Positions 33,624 through 42,404 of a DNA stretch of 57,016 nt are shown here, piece after piece (positions within the stretch are counted from its first letter, which is position 1; every line of letters starts with the position of its first letter). The stretch comes from an uncultured Acetobacteraceae bacterium. GTDB lineage: Bacteria; Pseudomonadota; Alphaproteobacteria; Acetobacterales; Acetobacteraceae. The stretch spans positions 1 through 57,016 of the forward strand of contig CAIRCM010000120.1 of assembly GCA_903877125.1 (NCBI GenBank), read 5' to 3'. A program made the translations under genes and the position numbers. The notes below the pieces were generated by a model. It made no database searches and was not told where the DNA came from. It worked only from the letters and a program-made list of their open reading frames with translations.

Positions 33624-36055
33624 TGCCCTACCGCGCCTTCCATGCCGTGCTTGCAAACCCCTTCGCGCGCAATCTGAGCTCGATGGGCGGGGCACAACTG
33701 GCGATCCGCCTGACACGCCTGCTGACGACGATCATCCTCAGCCGCTTGCTGTCGCCGAACGATTACGGCCTCGCGGCAGTCGTGCTGACGGTTTACGAAC
33801 TGGTGGCGTTGTTCACGCGCAACGGAATCTCCGCCAAGGTGGTGCAGGCGGCAGGCACCGAGGTCGAAACCGTCGCCCGCACCGCGTATACCCTGACCTG
33901 GATCGTGTGTGGTGCGCTGGTCCTGATCCAGGCGGCGCTGGCGCTGCCGATCGCCTGGTTCTATCGCGATCCCCGCCTGGCGCTGCCGATCGCGCTGATG
34001 GGGCTGATCTATCTCGCGACGCCGCTCAGCAATATCCAAGGTGCCTTCATGCAGCGGGAAGGCAAGCTCGGACGCATCGCGCTGACCTCCGCGGTCCAGG
34101 TCATGGCAGACAACGGCCTGACCGCGCTGTTCGCGCTGTGCGGATTGGGCATGTGGGCGATCATCCTGCCGAAACTGCTGGTGGCGCCAATTTGGACAAT
34201 CGGGGTGCGCACGGGCCACGCCTGGCGACCGAGCGCTGGATTGTCGCTGATTGGCTGGCAGGACATTGCGCGTTTCAGCCGCAACGTCGTGGGCATCGAA
34301 CTGATGACGACTCTCCAGGCCAATATCGACAACCTGATCGTCGGATCGATGTTGGGGGTCGAGGCACTGGGGCTATACTATTTCGCCTTCAACGCCGGTC
34401 TCGGGATCACGCTGGGGCTGGTCAACGCGTTCGGCACCGCGGTCTACCCGCATCTGTGCGAGGTTCGGACGGATCCCGCCGCGCTCGCCGATCGTTACCG
34501 CCGCACCTTGCGGACGATGGGCGGTATCGTCGTTCCCCTGATTATGGCGCAGGCGTTTTTGGCGCCGGTGTACGTGCCGATCGTGTTCGGTGCCAAATGG
34601 GCTCCGGCGATCCCGGTGCTGATGCTGATCTGCCTGTCTGCGTTGCCCCGGCCTTTCGCGACCACCTGTTCGCAACTGCTGAAGGCGGTGGGCCGGCCGG
34701 ATATCGAACTGCGCTGGCAGGCCGGATTGACCGTCCTGCTGATCGCCGCGCTGGTGATCGGGACCGGCGCGGGGATCGTGGGCGTCGCGGCGGCGGTGCT
34801 GGCGGTGCAAGGCGTCGTGCTGACGGCGTACCTGCTGCGGGCGCCGCGCCCATTCCTTGACCCCAAGGCCAGGGGGCCGCTTGAAATCGTATCGACGGAA
34901 GCAGGTTTCCTGGCGCTGGAGCCGGAATGGAACGCGCTGTGGGCGAGCGCCGAGCGGCCATATCTGTCCCGAAGCTTCGCCTGGTGCCTGGCGGGATGGC
35001 GCTCCACGGCCATGCCGCGGGGCCGCGGCCTGCATATCGTCGTCATGCGGGAGGAAGGACGCATCGTGCTGATCTGGCCAATGACGACCGACCGGCAGTT
35101 CGGAATTCGGGTCGCTCGGGCACTGGGCCCGGAAAGCACCGAATACGACCCGATCCTGGTTGAAGCCGGCGACGACGCGGCGCGGCGGGTCGCGCAAGCC
35201 TGGGCGTTCGTGCGCCGGCCGGGTGCCGCCCAGGTCGTGACCGTCCCCTTCGTGGAGGAAGGTTCAGCCGTTGCCGACGCCCTGGCTTGCGGCGCGGTCT
35301 ATCGCACCGCTCATATCCTGCCATCGCCCAAGACGGTCTTTCCCGCCAACGAGAGCTGGGAAACCTATTGGCGTTCCCGTTCCGCCAATCTGCGCAATGG
35401 CCTGAACCGGCGGCGCAAGCGGCTGGCGGAACGCGGTGCCGTCACGCTCGATTGGGTTCGCGACGACGCGACCTTCACCACGCTGCTGGACTGGGCCCTG
35501 GGACACAAGCTGGCCTGGATGAAGCGCAACGGGCTGGCGAACGATTTCCTCGGCACACCGGAATATCGCGCCTTCCTGTTGGCCCTGTGGTCCCGCCAGC
35601 CGGACGGCGGTCGCCTCGGCATGCTGGTGCTGCGCGTCGATGGGGTGCCGGTGGCCGTCAAGATCGGCTGCCTCGACGGGACACGGATGGAAGGGGTCAT
35701 CACCACCTACGATCCCGCCTGGTCCGCTTTTTCGCCCGGGCAGATCATCCTGGCGGATTGCCTGCGCTGGTGCCGGGACAACGGCCTGAATTACGACTTT
35801 CGCATCGGCGACGAGGCGTACAAGCGCGACTGGGCAACGACGACCCGCAGGGTGAACACCATGACGCTTGCGACGTCCTGGCTTGGCGCGGCACTTATCC
35901 GCTTTCAGGTCTTCAGGGACTGGTTGCGCGTCCGGCGCGACACCATCCGAAAATCCGTCTCCCCCTTGCTGAAGGCACTGCCGGGCGGACTGACCGTGTT
36001 TGTCACGTTACAAGGACGGAATCAGGAGCATTACCATCTTGATCACCAGACGTAA
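33620..36055 (+). CDS. Fusion of a Wzx-like polysaccharide flippase and a CelD/BcsL-type GNAT acyltransferase
   Basis: 811 residues. Residues 1 to about 413 form a flippase of the polysaccharide-transporter (PST/MOP) family: LTRLLTTIILSRLLSPNDYGLAAVV, repeated membrane helices, and RFSRNVVGIELMTTLQANIDNLIVG. From about 420 on the protein is soluble: FLALEPEWNALWASAE, SANLRNGLNRRRKRL and FRIGDEAYKRDWAT are signatures of the CelD/BcsL acetyltransferase group. The natural reading is that the repeat unit is acylated where it is flipped. The boundary lies within one continuous frame with no stop or frame change. It starts with ATGA overlap to the GT4 gene; two Met codons are adjacent. Confidence 0.85.
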   Translation: MMPYRAFHAVLANPFARNLSSMGGAQLAIRLTRLLTTIILSRLLSPNDYGLAAVVLTVYELVALFTRNGISAKVVQAAGTEVETVARTAYTLTWIVCGALVLIQAALALPIAWFYRDPRLALPIALMGLIYLATPLSNIQGAFMQREGKLGRIALTSAVQVMADNGLTALFALCGLGMWAIILPKLLVAPIWTIGVRTGHAWRPSAGLSLIGWQDIARFSRNVVGIELMTTLQANIDNLIVGSMLGVEALGLYYFAFNAGLGITLGLVNAFGTAVYPHLCEVRTDPAALADRYRRTLRTMGGIVVPLIMAQAFLAPVYVPIVFGAKWAPAIPVLMLICLSALPRPFATTCSQLLKAVGRPDIELRWQAGLTVLLIAALVIGTGAGIVGVAAAVLAVQGVVLTAYLLRAPRPFLDPKARGPLEIVSTEAGFLALEPEWNALWASAERPYLSRSFAWCLAGWRSTAMPRGRGLHIVVMREEGRIVLIWPMTTDRQFGIRVARALGPESTEYDPILVEAGDDAARRVAQAWAFVRRPGAAQVVTVPFVEEGSAVADALACGAVYRTAHILPSPKTVFPANESWETYWRSRSANLRNGLNRRRKRLAERGAVTLDWVRDDATFTTLLDWALGHKLAWMKRNGLANDFLGTPEYRAFLLALWSRQPDGGRLGMLVLRVDGVPVAVKIGCLDGTRMEGVITTYDPAWSAFSPGQIILADCLRWCRDNGLNYDFRIGDEAYKRDWATTTRRVNTMTLATSWLGAALIRFQVFRDWLRVRRDTIRKSVSPLLKALPGGLTVFVTLQGRNQEHYHLDHQT

Positions 36056-36956
36056 TATTATCCTTGCCGGCGGCGCGATGGCCGCGGCTGGGATCGCCAG
36101 CGGCCTGTACGCGCTGACGCGGGAAACAGCGCCGCAGCGCATCGACATCCGCCAGGCCGGGTTGGTCGGCACGCTGTTTTTGCCGCCGAATGCCTCGGCT
36201 ATGCCGGCCGTGGTTTCACTGACCGGCGCCGGAGGGGGCTTCTTCGAGCCCCCGGCCGAGGCCTTGGCACGCGCCGGGTTCGCGGCGCTCGCGCTGGCCA
36301 CACACAATGTGGAAGGACGGCCATCGACGATGCGATTGCTGCCGGTGGAATATGTCCTCGACGCCGTCCAATGGTTGCGTCGATGGGTGAGGCCCGGGCG
36401 CAACAAAGTCGTGCTGCGGGGCTGGTCCCGTGGCGGGGAGCTGGCGTTGCTGGCGGCGTCGTTGTCGCCCTCGGTGAACGGCGTGGTGGCTTACGCCGCA
36501 CGCACCTATGTCGGACAGGAACAGAACAAGCCAAACAACTTTGACGATCCCACCGCGGCCGCCGCTTTCACTTGGCAGGGAAAGCCGCTGGCTGGCGAAC
36601 CGCTGCCCGAAGCCATGCGGTTCAACCGAACGAACCCGTGCCTGGAAGACCTGCATGGGATCGCGGTCGAGCGGATCGCCGGCCCGATCATGCTCGTCAC
36701 AGGGTCGGCCGACACAGGTCTGGCCGGAACGACCCCAGATTTCAGTGCCGATCAGGCCATGCGGCGGCTGGAGCTGTTCAAATCCCCCTGGCAACGCGTG
36801 CACAACCACTATCCGGACGCGGGACACGATATTGCCGGCCCACCGCCATATACCGGCCAGGCGGAAGGTGGCGGGACGGTGGAGGGCAACACCGCCGCGG
36901 TCGCGGCGTCCTGGCCGAGCGCCATTGGGTTTCTGCATTCCATCGCCAAAGCCTGA
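36039..36956 (+). CDS. Tat-type alpha/beta hydrolase, acyl-CoA thioesterase/BAAT C-terminal-like
   Basis: 305 residues if the TTG at 36039 is the start. AGGAG lies 10 bases upstream and the protein then opens with ITRRNIILAGGAMAAAG, a twin-arginine export signal. The domain has an oxyanion region at SLTGAGGGFFEPP, the nucleophile elbow GWSRGG, the acid near GSADTG and a His in AGHDI, in the order of the BAAT/acyl-CoA thioester hydrolase C-terminal family. Export makes an esterase acting on the polymer more likely than a CoA thioesterase. The start lies inside the end of the flippase fusion gene. A TTG at 36000 is the less likely alternative. Confidence 0.75.
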   Translation: MITRRNIILAGGAMAAAGIASGLYALTRETAPQRIDIRQAGLVGTLFLPPNASAMPAVVSLTGAGGGFFEPPAEALARAGFAALALATHNVEGRPSTMRLLPVEYVLDAVQWLRRWVRPGRNKVVLRGWSRGGELALLAASLSPSVNGVVAYAARTYVGQEQNKPNNFDDPTAAAAFTWQGKPLAGEPLPEAMRFNRTNPCLEDLHGIAVERIAGPIMLVTGSADTGLAGTTPDFSADQAMRRLELFKSPWQRVHNHYPDAGHDIAGPPPYTGQAEGGGTVEGNTAAVAASWPSAIGFLHSIAKA

Positions 36957-37161
36957 TTCCGATGCTGTATGACAACAAAATCCCATGTTGCCCGCATCGG
37001 ATTCCGACGTGTCCAGGCCAGCACGTTGCAGACCGGGACCTCCAAAAATCGTGTCCGGCAACTGTGAACAGGGTAGCAGGCATGCCCGCCCATGCCGAAC
37101 ATGGAGTACGCCGCGCTCATCGTGGCCTGGTATCAAATCGAATTTTTTGAAAGCAACCGCC

Positions 37162-38325
37162 ATGGACATTCTGATTGTCGCCATCGAAACCGGACGCTGG
37201 GGGCCGGCGCGGCTCCCACGCGCCTTAAAAGACGCCGGTCTGTCGGTGGCGGCGCTGTGTCCGGCGGACAACGCCCTCGCGGCGACCGATTTCCTGGACC
37301 GCCATTTCAATCTGCCGGTTACCCGATCCGGCCGGCGCCTCACCGCTGCCTTGGCCGATGCCATGCGGGACTGCCGGCCGCGGCTGATCGTACCCGCCGA
37401 TGAGCAGGTGGTTGCGCTGCTGCACGCCATCGTTCGGCGGGGGCCAGGACGGTTGAACGAGGCCGCTTTGGCCACCATCGCGGCATCGCTGGGGCAGCCG
37501 GCACGCTTCGACGCCATGCTGATGAAGGGCGAGACCCTGGCTTTGGCCCGTACATTGCGGGTGCGGGTGCCCCCCGGCGGATCGGTCGGCTCGACAACGG
37601 AGGCCTTGGAGATGGCGGAGCGGATTGGCTATCCGGTTTACGTTAAGGCGCCCTTCGGCTGGGCCGGCCAGGGGGTGAGCCGATGCGACGACGCCGCCGT
37701 TTTGGCCGAAGCACTGCCCTCGCAGCCCGGGCGTTCGGCGCCGCTCAAGACTTTGGTGCGGCGTGTTTTGAGCCGGGACTGGTTTCCCACGCCGACCGGC
37801 GTGGATGTGCAAGCGGCGATCGACGGCCGGCCGGCGATGTACTGCGCGGTGGCATGGCACGGCAAGATGCTGGCCGGGTTCGGTGGGATTCCCAAAGAAA
37901 CCGTCTCGGCCACCGGCCCCAGCAGCGCCTTGTGGATTGGTCCACACCCCGCCATGGCGGCGGTCGCCGAGCGGATGATCGCGTCCCTTGGTGCATCGGG
38001 TTTTATCGGCTTCGACTTCATGCTGGAACACGGCAGCGACGTCGCCTATCTGCTGGAATGCAACCCCCGGCCGATTCAGGTGTGCCACCTCGGCGCGCTG
38101 ATCGGGGCCGACCTGATGCGGCCTCTGGCCGACGCACTGGCGGGACGGGCGGTCGCGACGAAAGCGGCGGCACCCGACCAGGCCTTGGAGGTCGCGTTGT
38201 TTCCGTATGCCGCCCAACGCACTGACTTCTCGCCGGGCGTGGTGCTGGACGTGCCATGGGACGACGCGGGATTGTGCCGCTACGCTTGTGTGACTCCCGC
38301 CGAACGAGGCCTCCCGCCCGCTTGA
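37162..38325 (+). CDS. ATP-grasp family ligase
   Basis: 387 residues. The N-terminal domain (MDILIVAIETGRWGPARLPRAL) is Rossmann-like. The ATP-grasp core has YPVYVKAPFGWAGQGVSRC (the nucleotide-binding Lys and Gly-rich loop) and GFDFMLEHGSDVAYLLECNPRPIQ, with the metal-binding Glu and Asn of the fold. Such enzymes join a carboxylate to an amine or other nucleophile through an acyl-phosphate. In a polysaccharide locus it could attach an amino acid or similar group to a sugar, but this is inference. No strong ribosome-binding site precedes ATG 37162; 205 bases of non-coding sequence separate it from the hydrolase. Confidence 0.8.
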   Translation: MDILIVAIETGRWGPARLPRALKDAGLSVAALCPADNALAATDFLDRHFNLPVTRSGRRLTAALADAMRDCRPRLIVPADEQVVALLHAIVRRGPGRLNEAALATIAASLGQPARFDAMLMKGETLALARTLRVRVPPGGSVGSTTEALEMAERIGYPVYVKAPFGWAGQGVSRCDDAAVLAEALPSQPGRSAPLKTLVRRVLSRDWFPTPTGVDVQAAIDGRPAMYCAVAWHGKMLAGFGGIPKETVSATGPSSALWIGPHPAMAAVAERMIASLGASGFIGFDFMLEHGSDVAYLLECNPRPIQVCHLGALIGADLMRPLADALAGRAVATKAAAPDQALEVALFPYAAQRTDFSPGVVLDVPWDDAGLCRYACVTPAERGLPPA

Positions 38326-38361
38326 ATACTTCCGATCGGACAAGTCGCATAACGGTAATAC

Positions 38362-38412
38362 CACCCATTTTGCGATGCACCGGCATGGCATTTTGCGAAT
38401 TGCGTTTTCGGA
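38362..38412. promoter_or_regulatory. TTGCGA-type motifs before the wza-like gene
   Basis: CCCATTTTGCGATGC at 38365-38379 and GCATTTTGCGAATTGCG at 38389-38405 resemble the elements at 30332-30344 and 30462-30534. The exact 9-mer TTGCGAATT occurs at 38393-38401 and at 30469-30477, and CCCATTTTGC is the complement of GCAAAATGGG at 30335-30344. A common regulator for the two polysaccharide promoters is suggested. Confidence 0.45.
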
Positions 38413-38538
38413 AAGCTGGCTATACCCTTGAAACGGCTTCCTGTTTTGTCACGGCTATTTGGCACCCGTCTTGCTGTTCCTGTCACCGGGGGCCCCCGGC
38501 CCGCCGCGCGGCCGATCGTCGAGAGGACACCGAGACCC

Positions 38539-39756
38539 ATGAAACGCACTGGAGCCTGCCCCTTGCTGCTGGTCATCGCCGCCCTGACAGGGTGCGGCGA
38601 CAGCTTCGCCAGGCCGGAAAACACTGTCGATCTCAACACCCCGGCCGCCAGCATGCTCGAGCGTCAGGACGATCATGGCCGCGTCCGCCCGCCACCGGGT
38701 GCGGCGCTGCGCGGCAACGCCGAACGGTGCCGCGACGAGCCCGTACCACCCGATGCCACGCAGGCTTTGCCCGCATCGAGCGCGGGATTGCCACTCTCTC
38801 CCGGCGATCTGGTGCACGTTGCCATGCCTGGCGATGAGCCGCCGACCGGCAACTACAAGGTCGACAGCGATGGCACGATCTCCTTCGCCGGTGTCACCAA
38901 GCTGCCGGTTGGCGGGCTGTCGGTGGAAGCGGTGGAAGCCGAGCTGGCGCGCAAGCTGGTGGCGTCCGGCCGGTTCCGTCCCGGGCACGCGCACCCGACC
39001 ATCCGGCTGCTGGACCGCGACCAGGTTCGCACAATGGTCGCTGGCGCGGTGTTCGCCCCGGGGCAGGTCACGATCAACGAACGGCCGACGACGCCCGACA
39101 CGACCCGGCAGACCGCCGCCGGCGATCATGCGATCGGCCGCACTCTGAGCGCTGCCCTGGCGCATGCCGGCGGCGTCCGGCCGGATGCTGACATCGCGCA
39201 CATCATCGTGGAGCATCTTGGCCGCCGCGTAACGGTCGACTTCACGGGCTTTCTCGACGGCAGCGCCGTGAACGACATCGCCCTGGTGGATGGCGACCGG
39301 GTGCGGGTTCCCAGCCGGCATTGCTTCCAGGCCCGGCTCGCGCGTCCCACGCCAATCACGCCGCCGGGCGTGCGCGTCTACATGTCCAACCTGACCCAGC
39401 CCGCGCTGAACAACGCGTCCTCCGGTATTGGGCGGGATCAAACCAGTCTACCTTATGGCACACGGCTGCTGCAGGCACTCTTCTCTGCCAACTGCGTCGG
39501 CGGTGCCAAGGTCACGAACGCCAGCCGTGGTGCCATCCTGGTGTCGGTCAATCCCGAAACCGGGGAAAGCGAGGTCATCGAACGGGATGTCGAGGCGCTG
39601 ATCCGCCGTCCCGACCGGGATCTGTACAACCCCGTGATCATGCCCAACGACTCCATTGCCTGTTATGACTCGACCGTGACGAATATCCGCGAGGTCCTGC
39701 GTTCGATGGGCGATCTTGCGACCTCGGCGGCGGTCGTGCGCACGTTGGCACCGTGA
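38539..39756 (+). CDS. Wza-like outer-membrane polysaccharide export lipoprotein
   Basis: 405 residues. The signal ends in ALTGC with a lipobox Cys near residue 19. GLPLSPGDLVHVAMPGDEPPTGNYKVDSDGTISF is the start of the poly-export domain, then GAVFAPGQVTI and a SLBB-type repeat region with LSAALAHAGGV and ALVDGDRVRVP. It should form the outer-membrane channel for the polymer with Wzz in the inner membrane. GAGAGGA precedes ATG 38539. The last third is longer than in classic Wza and has an unusual PNDSIACYDSTVTN end. Its stop overlaps the start of the Wzz-like gene. Confidence 0.85.
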   Translation: MKRTGACPLLLVIAALTGCGDSFARPENTVDLNTPAASMLERQDDHGRVRPPPGAALRGNAERCRDEPVPPDATQALPASSAGLPLSPGDLVHVAMPGDEPPTGNYKVDSDGTISFAGVTKLPVGGLSVEAVEAELARKLVASGRFRPGHAHPTIRLLDRDQVRTMVAGAVFAPGQVTINERPTTPDTTRQTAAGDHAIGRTLSAALAHAGGVRPDADIAHIIVEHLGRRVTVDFTGFLDGSAVNDIALVDGDRVRVPSRHCFQARLARPTPITPPGVRVYMSNLTQPALNNASSGIGRDQTSLPYGTRLLQALFSANCVGGAKVTNASRGAILVSVNPETGESEVIERDVEALIRRPDRDLYNPVIMPNDSIACYDSTVTNIREVLRSMGDLATSAAVVRTLAP

Positions 39757-41162
39757 TGGGCGAGGATCGCACCCCGTCCTTCCCGCAGGCGCTGATGCGC
39801 CGGATCCGCTACGGCGGGTCGGCCGAGCGGCGGATCGGACGATACATCCGGACCGGGGCGATTGGGTGTGCCATCGCCTGGGGTCTGTCGCTGGGTTACC
39901 TGCTGCTGAGCCCGAAAACCTTTACCAGCGGTTTCGTGCTCGTGATGCCTGGGACAGGCGAAGGGTCAAGCCTCAACCTGCCCACCCTGGGACAGGCTAC
40001 GTCGACCTCCAGTTCCCCGTTTGCCAGCCCGGATTTGAGCCCGACCGAGAATTACCGGCGACTGTTGCTCAGCAGCCGGGCGTTAAAGGCGGCGGCGGAG
40101 GCCGCGGGCGAGACGCCGGAGGCATTTCCCACCCCCAAGGTCGAACTGACCGATCAGACCAAGCTGATCGGCGTCAAAATCACCGGACGCAGCCCAACGC
40201 AGGCAGCCATGCGGGCCGAAGCACTGCGTATCGCGTTCCAGACCATGCTCGATGCGTTGAGGAAGGACGAAATCGAAACCAGAGAATCAGCGCACCGCTC
40301 CCAGCTTGCCGCTTATAAGGCGGCGGTGGCCGAGGCCCGCACGAAGTTGACCGATTACGAGGCATCGACCGGGTTGGTGTCAATCGAGCAGTACTCGTCG
40401 ATCGTGGCGTCGGTGGAACACCTCCGTGACGCGTTGCGCGACGCCGACACCAAGCTGGCGAATATGCGAGCCGGCGTGACCGAACTCAGCCGGCAGATCG
40501 GGGTCACGGCCGAACAGGCGAATATCGCGATGACCTTGCGATCCGATCCAATCTTCCAGGCGCTGCTGGAGCAACTCGCCAAACAGGATACCGAGGACGC
40601 GGTGCTTAACAGCACCCACGGCCCCACCGCGGCTCGGGTCGTCGATTTGGCAGCGGAACGCGCGGCGGTGGTCGCGAAACTGACCGCACGCGCGGCAGCT
40701 CTGACCGGAAACCGGCGTTTCGATATCCAGAAATCGCGGGACCTTAGTCTGCACGATGAGCGCGCCCGCCTGTTCGAACGGCTTGTCGGGCAGATCGCGG
40801 ATACCGAGGCGCTGGCCGCGATGCGGAACAAGCTCGCGGAACAGATCGATACGGAACACAACCGCGTCATGACCCTCGCGCCACAGGCGTCGCATCTCGA
40901 CGACCTCAAGCGCGACGTGCAGGTGGCCGAAGCAGTGTTTTCCTCTGCGTTGGCGCGCACCGACACCAGCAAATCGGACTATTTTGCTTCTTATCCGATG
41001 GTGCAGACGCTGGAAGCGCCGGAAGTGCCGCGCGGGCCAAGCGCGCCGTTGCCCATTCTGGCTGTTGCCGGCGGATTCGCCGCCACAATCCTGATTATTG
41101 CCGCATTGGTGCTCACATGGATCCGAACCGCATTACTCCAGAGAATTCTGAAGAACGCTTGA
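39756..41162 (+). CDS. Wzz/GumC-like polysaccharide co-polymerase, without kinase domain
   Basis: 468 residues from ATG 39756 (overlapping the wza stop; a GTG at 39753 is in frame and possible). TM1 is at about 30-50 and TM2 near the C-terminus in LPILAVAGGFAATILIIAALVL. Between them lie long coiled-coil helices, with many Ala, Glu and Arg, that form the periplasmic cage. There is no tyrosine-kinase domain after TM2, so chain length would be set without the usual BY-kinase cycling, or a kinase is encoded elsewhere. The C-terminus overlaps the next gene by 46 bases. Confidence 0.85.
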   Translation: MGEDRTPSFPQALMRRIRYGGSAERRIGRYIRTGAIGCAIAWGLSLGYLLLSPKTFTSGFVLVMPGTGEGSSLNLPTLGQATSTSSSPFASPDLSPTENYRRLLLSSRALKAAAEAAGETPEAFPTPKVELTDQTKLIGVKITGRSPTQAAMRAEALRIAFQTMLDALRKDEIETRESAHRSQLAAYKAAVAEARTKLTDYEASTGLVSIEQYSSIVASVEHLRDALRDADTKLANMRAGVTELSRQIGVTAEQANIAMTLRSDPIFQALLEQLAKQDTEDAVLNSTHGPTAARVVDLAAERAAVVAKLTARAAALTGNRRFDIQKSRDLSLHDERARLFERLVGQIADTEALAAMRNKLAEQIDTEHNRVMTLAPQASHLDDLKRDVQVAEAVFSSALARTDTSKSDYFASYPMVQTLEAPEVPRGPSAPLPILAVAGGFAATILIIAALVLTWIRTALLQRILKNA

Positions 41163-42400
41163 TATTCGGAGCGATCGCCGGTGCCTGGGGGTTCTATGCG
41201 ATCGGCTCGCTGTATGTCGTTGGGCCTGTGCTGGCGATGTTGTTGGTCGGCAAGATTGTCTGGCGGCACTACATCGCGCCCGCCCGGCCGGCAACCGTTC
41301 CGAAGCCGGTGCCGGCTGGCGTGTGGGTCTGGATCGTCGGTATGACGGCGATGCTGATCGCATTGCTGATCGCGCATGTGGCGAACGATCTGGGCGGTGG
41401 GCAGACCTTGAAATCGTCCATCGGGTGGTTGAAGGGATGGGGGCTGTTGGCGCTGTTCCCTTTGGCGGGCGCGACGCTGCGTATCCGCCCCGCGCTGGTC
41501 ATGCGGGCGATGTACTGGTTCGCGCTGCAAACCCTGCTCATCACGCCGGTTTTGGTCGCCGCGGCGCTGGTCCACATGCCGCAGAAACTGTTCGTTTCGC
41601 CATTGCAGGTGATCGGCGGGCCGGGGCCGGAGTTCTTCTCGATTTACTTGTATCTGATCGATCCGTCGAACGGATCGCTGCGCTGGGAGTTCATCGCCCC
41701 CTGGGCACCGGCGGCTGGCATGTTGGGAGATATGGTCTTCATGTTCGCCTGGTTCGAACCGGTCCGTCGTTACCGGTATCTGGGCATGTTCGTGGGCGTG
41801 ATGATGGCGTTCATGACGAAGTCGCGCATGGCGATGCTGTTTCTGGTCCTGTTCCCACCGGTGCTTTGGACATTGTCGCGGCTGACCCGGCCGGCGTTGC
41901 TGTTCGCCGGTGCCGGCATCTGCACGTTTGTCGGTATCGTGGCCAACGCGGTCATCACTGCGGTGCAGGACGCCGTTGCCGCGTTCAAGGGGGCCCGAGC
42001 CGACTCCACCAGGGTGCGGGAGGCCCTGGGCCGGATCGCCGTCGAGCGCTGGTGGGACGAAGCGCCGGTTTGGGGCCATGGCGTCGTCGTGCGTGGGTCC
42101 CACCATGTGGAATTCATGCCGATCGGAAGCCATCACACCTGGTTCGGGCTTCTATACGTCAAGGGCGCGGTTGGTGCGCTGGCGCTGGGAGTGCCGATCG
42201 TCTGGCCGATGATCGAAATGCTGCTGCTCGCGCAGGTTTCGGCGCTGGGACAATTGGGCCTGTCGGTCTGCCTGATGCTGATCTTCTACAGTTTTGGCGA
42301 GAACCTGGAGATCCTGGCGTATCTGGCGTGGCCGGCGCTGGTGTTGCTGGGTTGCGCGTTCGCCGAGGCCCGTTCGGGACGGGAGCCATTACGGATTTGA
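41117..42400 (+). CDS. Wzy/O-antigen-ligase-like membrane protein
   Basis: 427 residues with 9-11 predicted membrane helices. GHGVVVRGSHHVEFMPIGSHHTWFGLLYVKGAV spans the large periplasmic loop typical of Wzy polymerases and WaaL ligases, with GSHHTWFG resembling the conserved H-x-x-W-x-x motif. In this locus the polymerase role is more likely than the ligase role. ATG 41117 lies inside the end of the wzz-like gene, 46 bases before its stop. It is the last gene of the operon; the next gene is convergent with four bases between. Confidence 0.78.
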   Translation: MDPNRITPENSEERLIFGAIAGAWGFYAIGSLYVVGPVLAMLLVGKIVWRHYIAPARPATVPKPVPAGVWVWIVGMTAMLIALLIAHVANDLGGGQTLKSSIGWLKGWGLLALFPLAGATLRIRPALVMRAMYWFALQTLLITPVLVAAALVHMPQKLFVSPLQVIGGPGPEFFSIYLYLIDPSNGSLRWEFIAPWAPAAGMLGDMVFMFAWFEPVRRYRYLGMFVGVMMAFMTKSRMAMLFLVLFPPVLWTLSRLTRPALLFAGAGICTFVGIVANAVITAVQDAVAAFKGARADSTRVREALGRIAVERWWDEAPVWGHGVVVRGSHHVEFMPIGSHHTWFGLLYVKGAVGALALGVPIVWPMIEMLLLAQVSALGQLGLSVCLMLIFYSFGENLEILAYLAWPALVLLGCAFAEARSGREPLRI

Positions 42401-42404
42401 TGTC

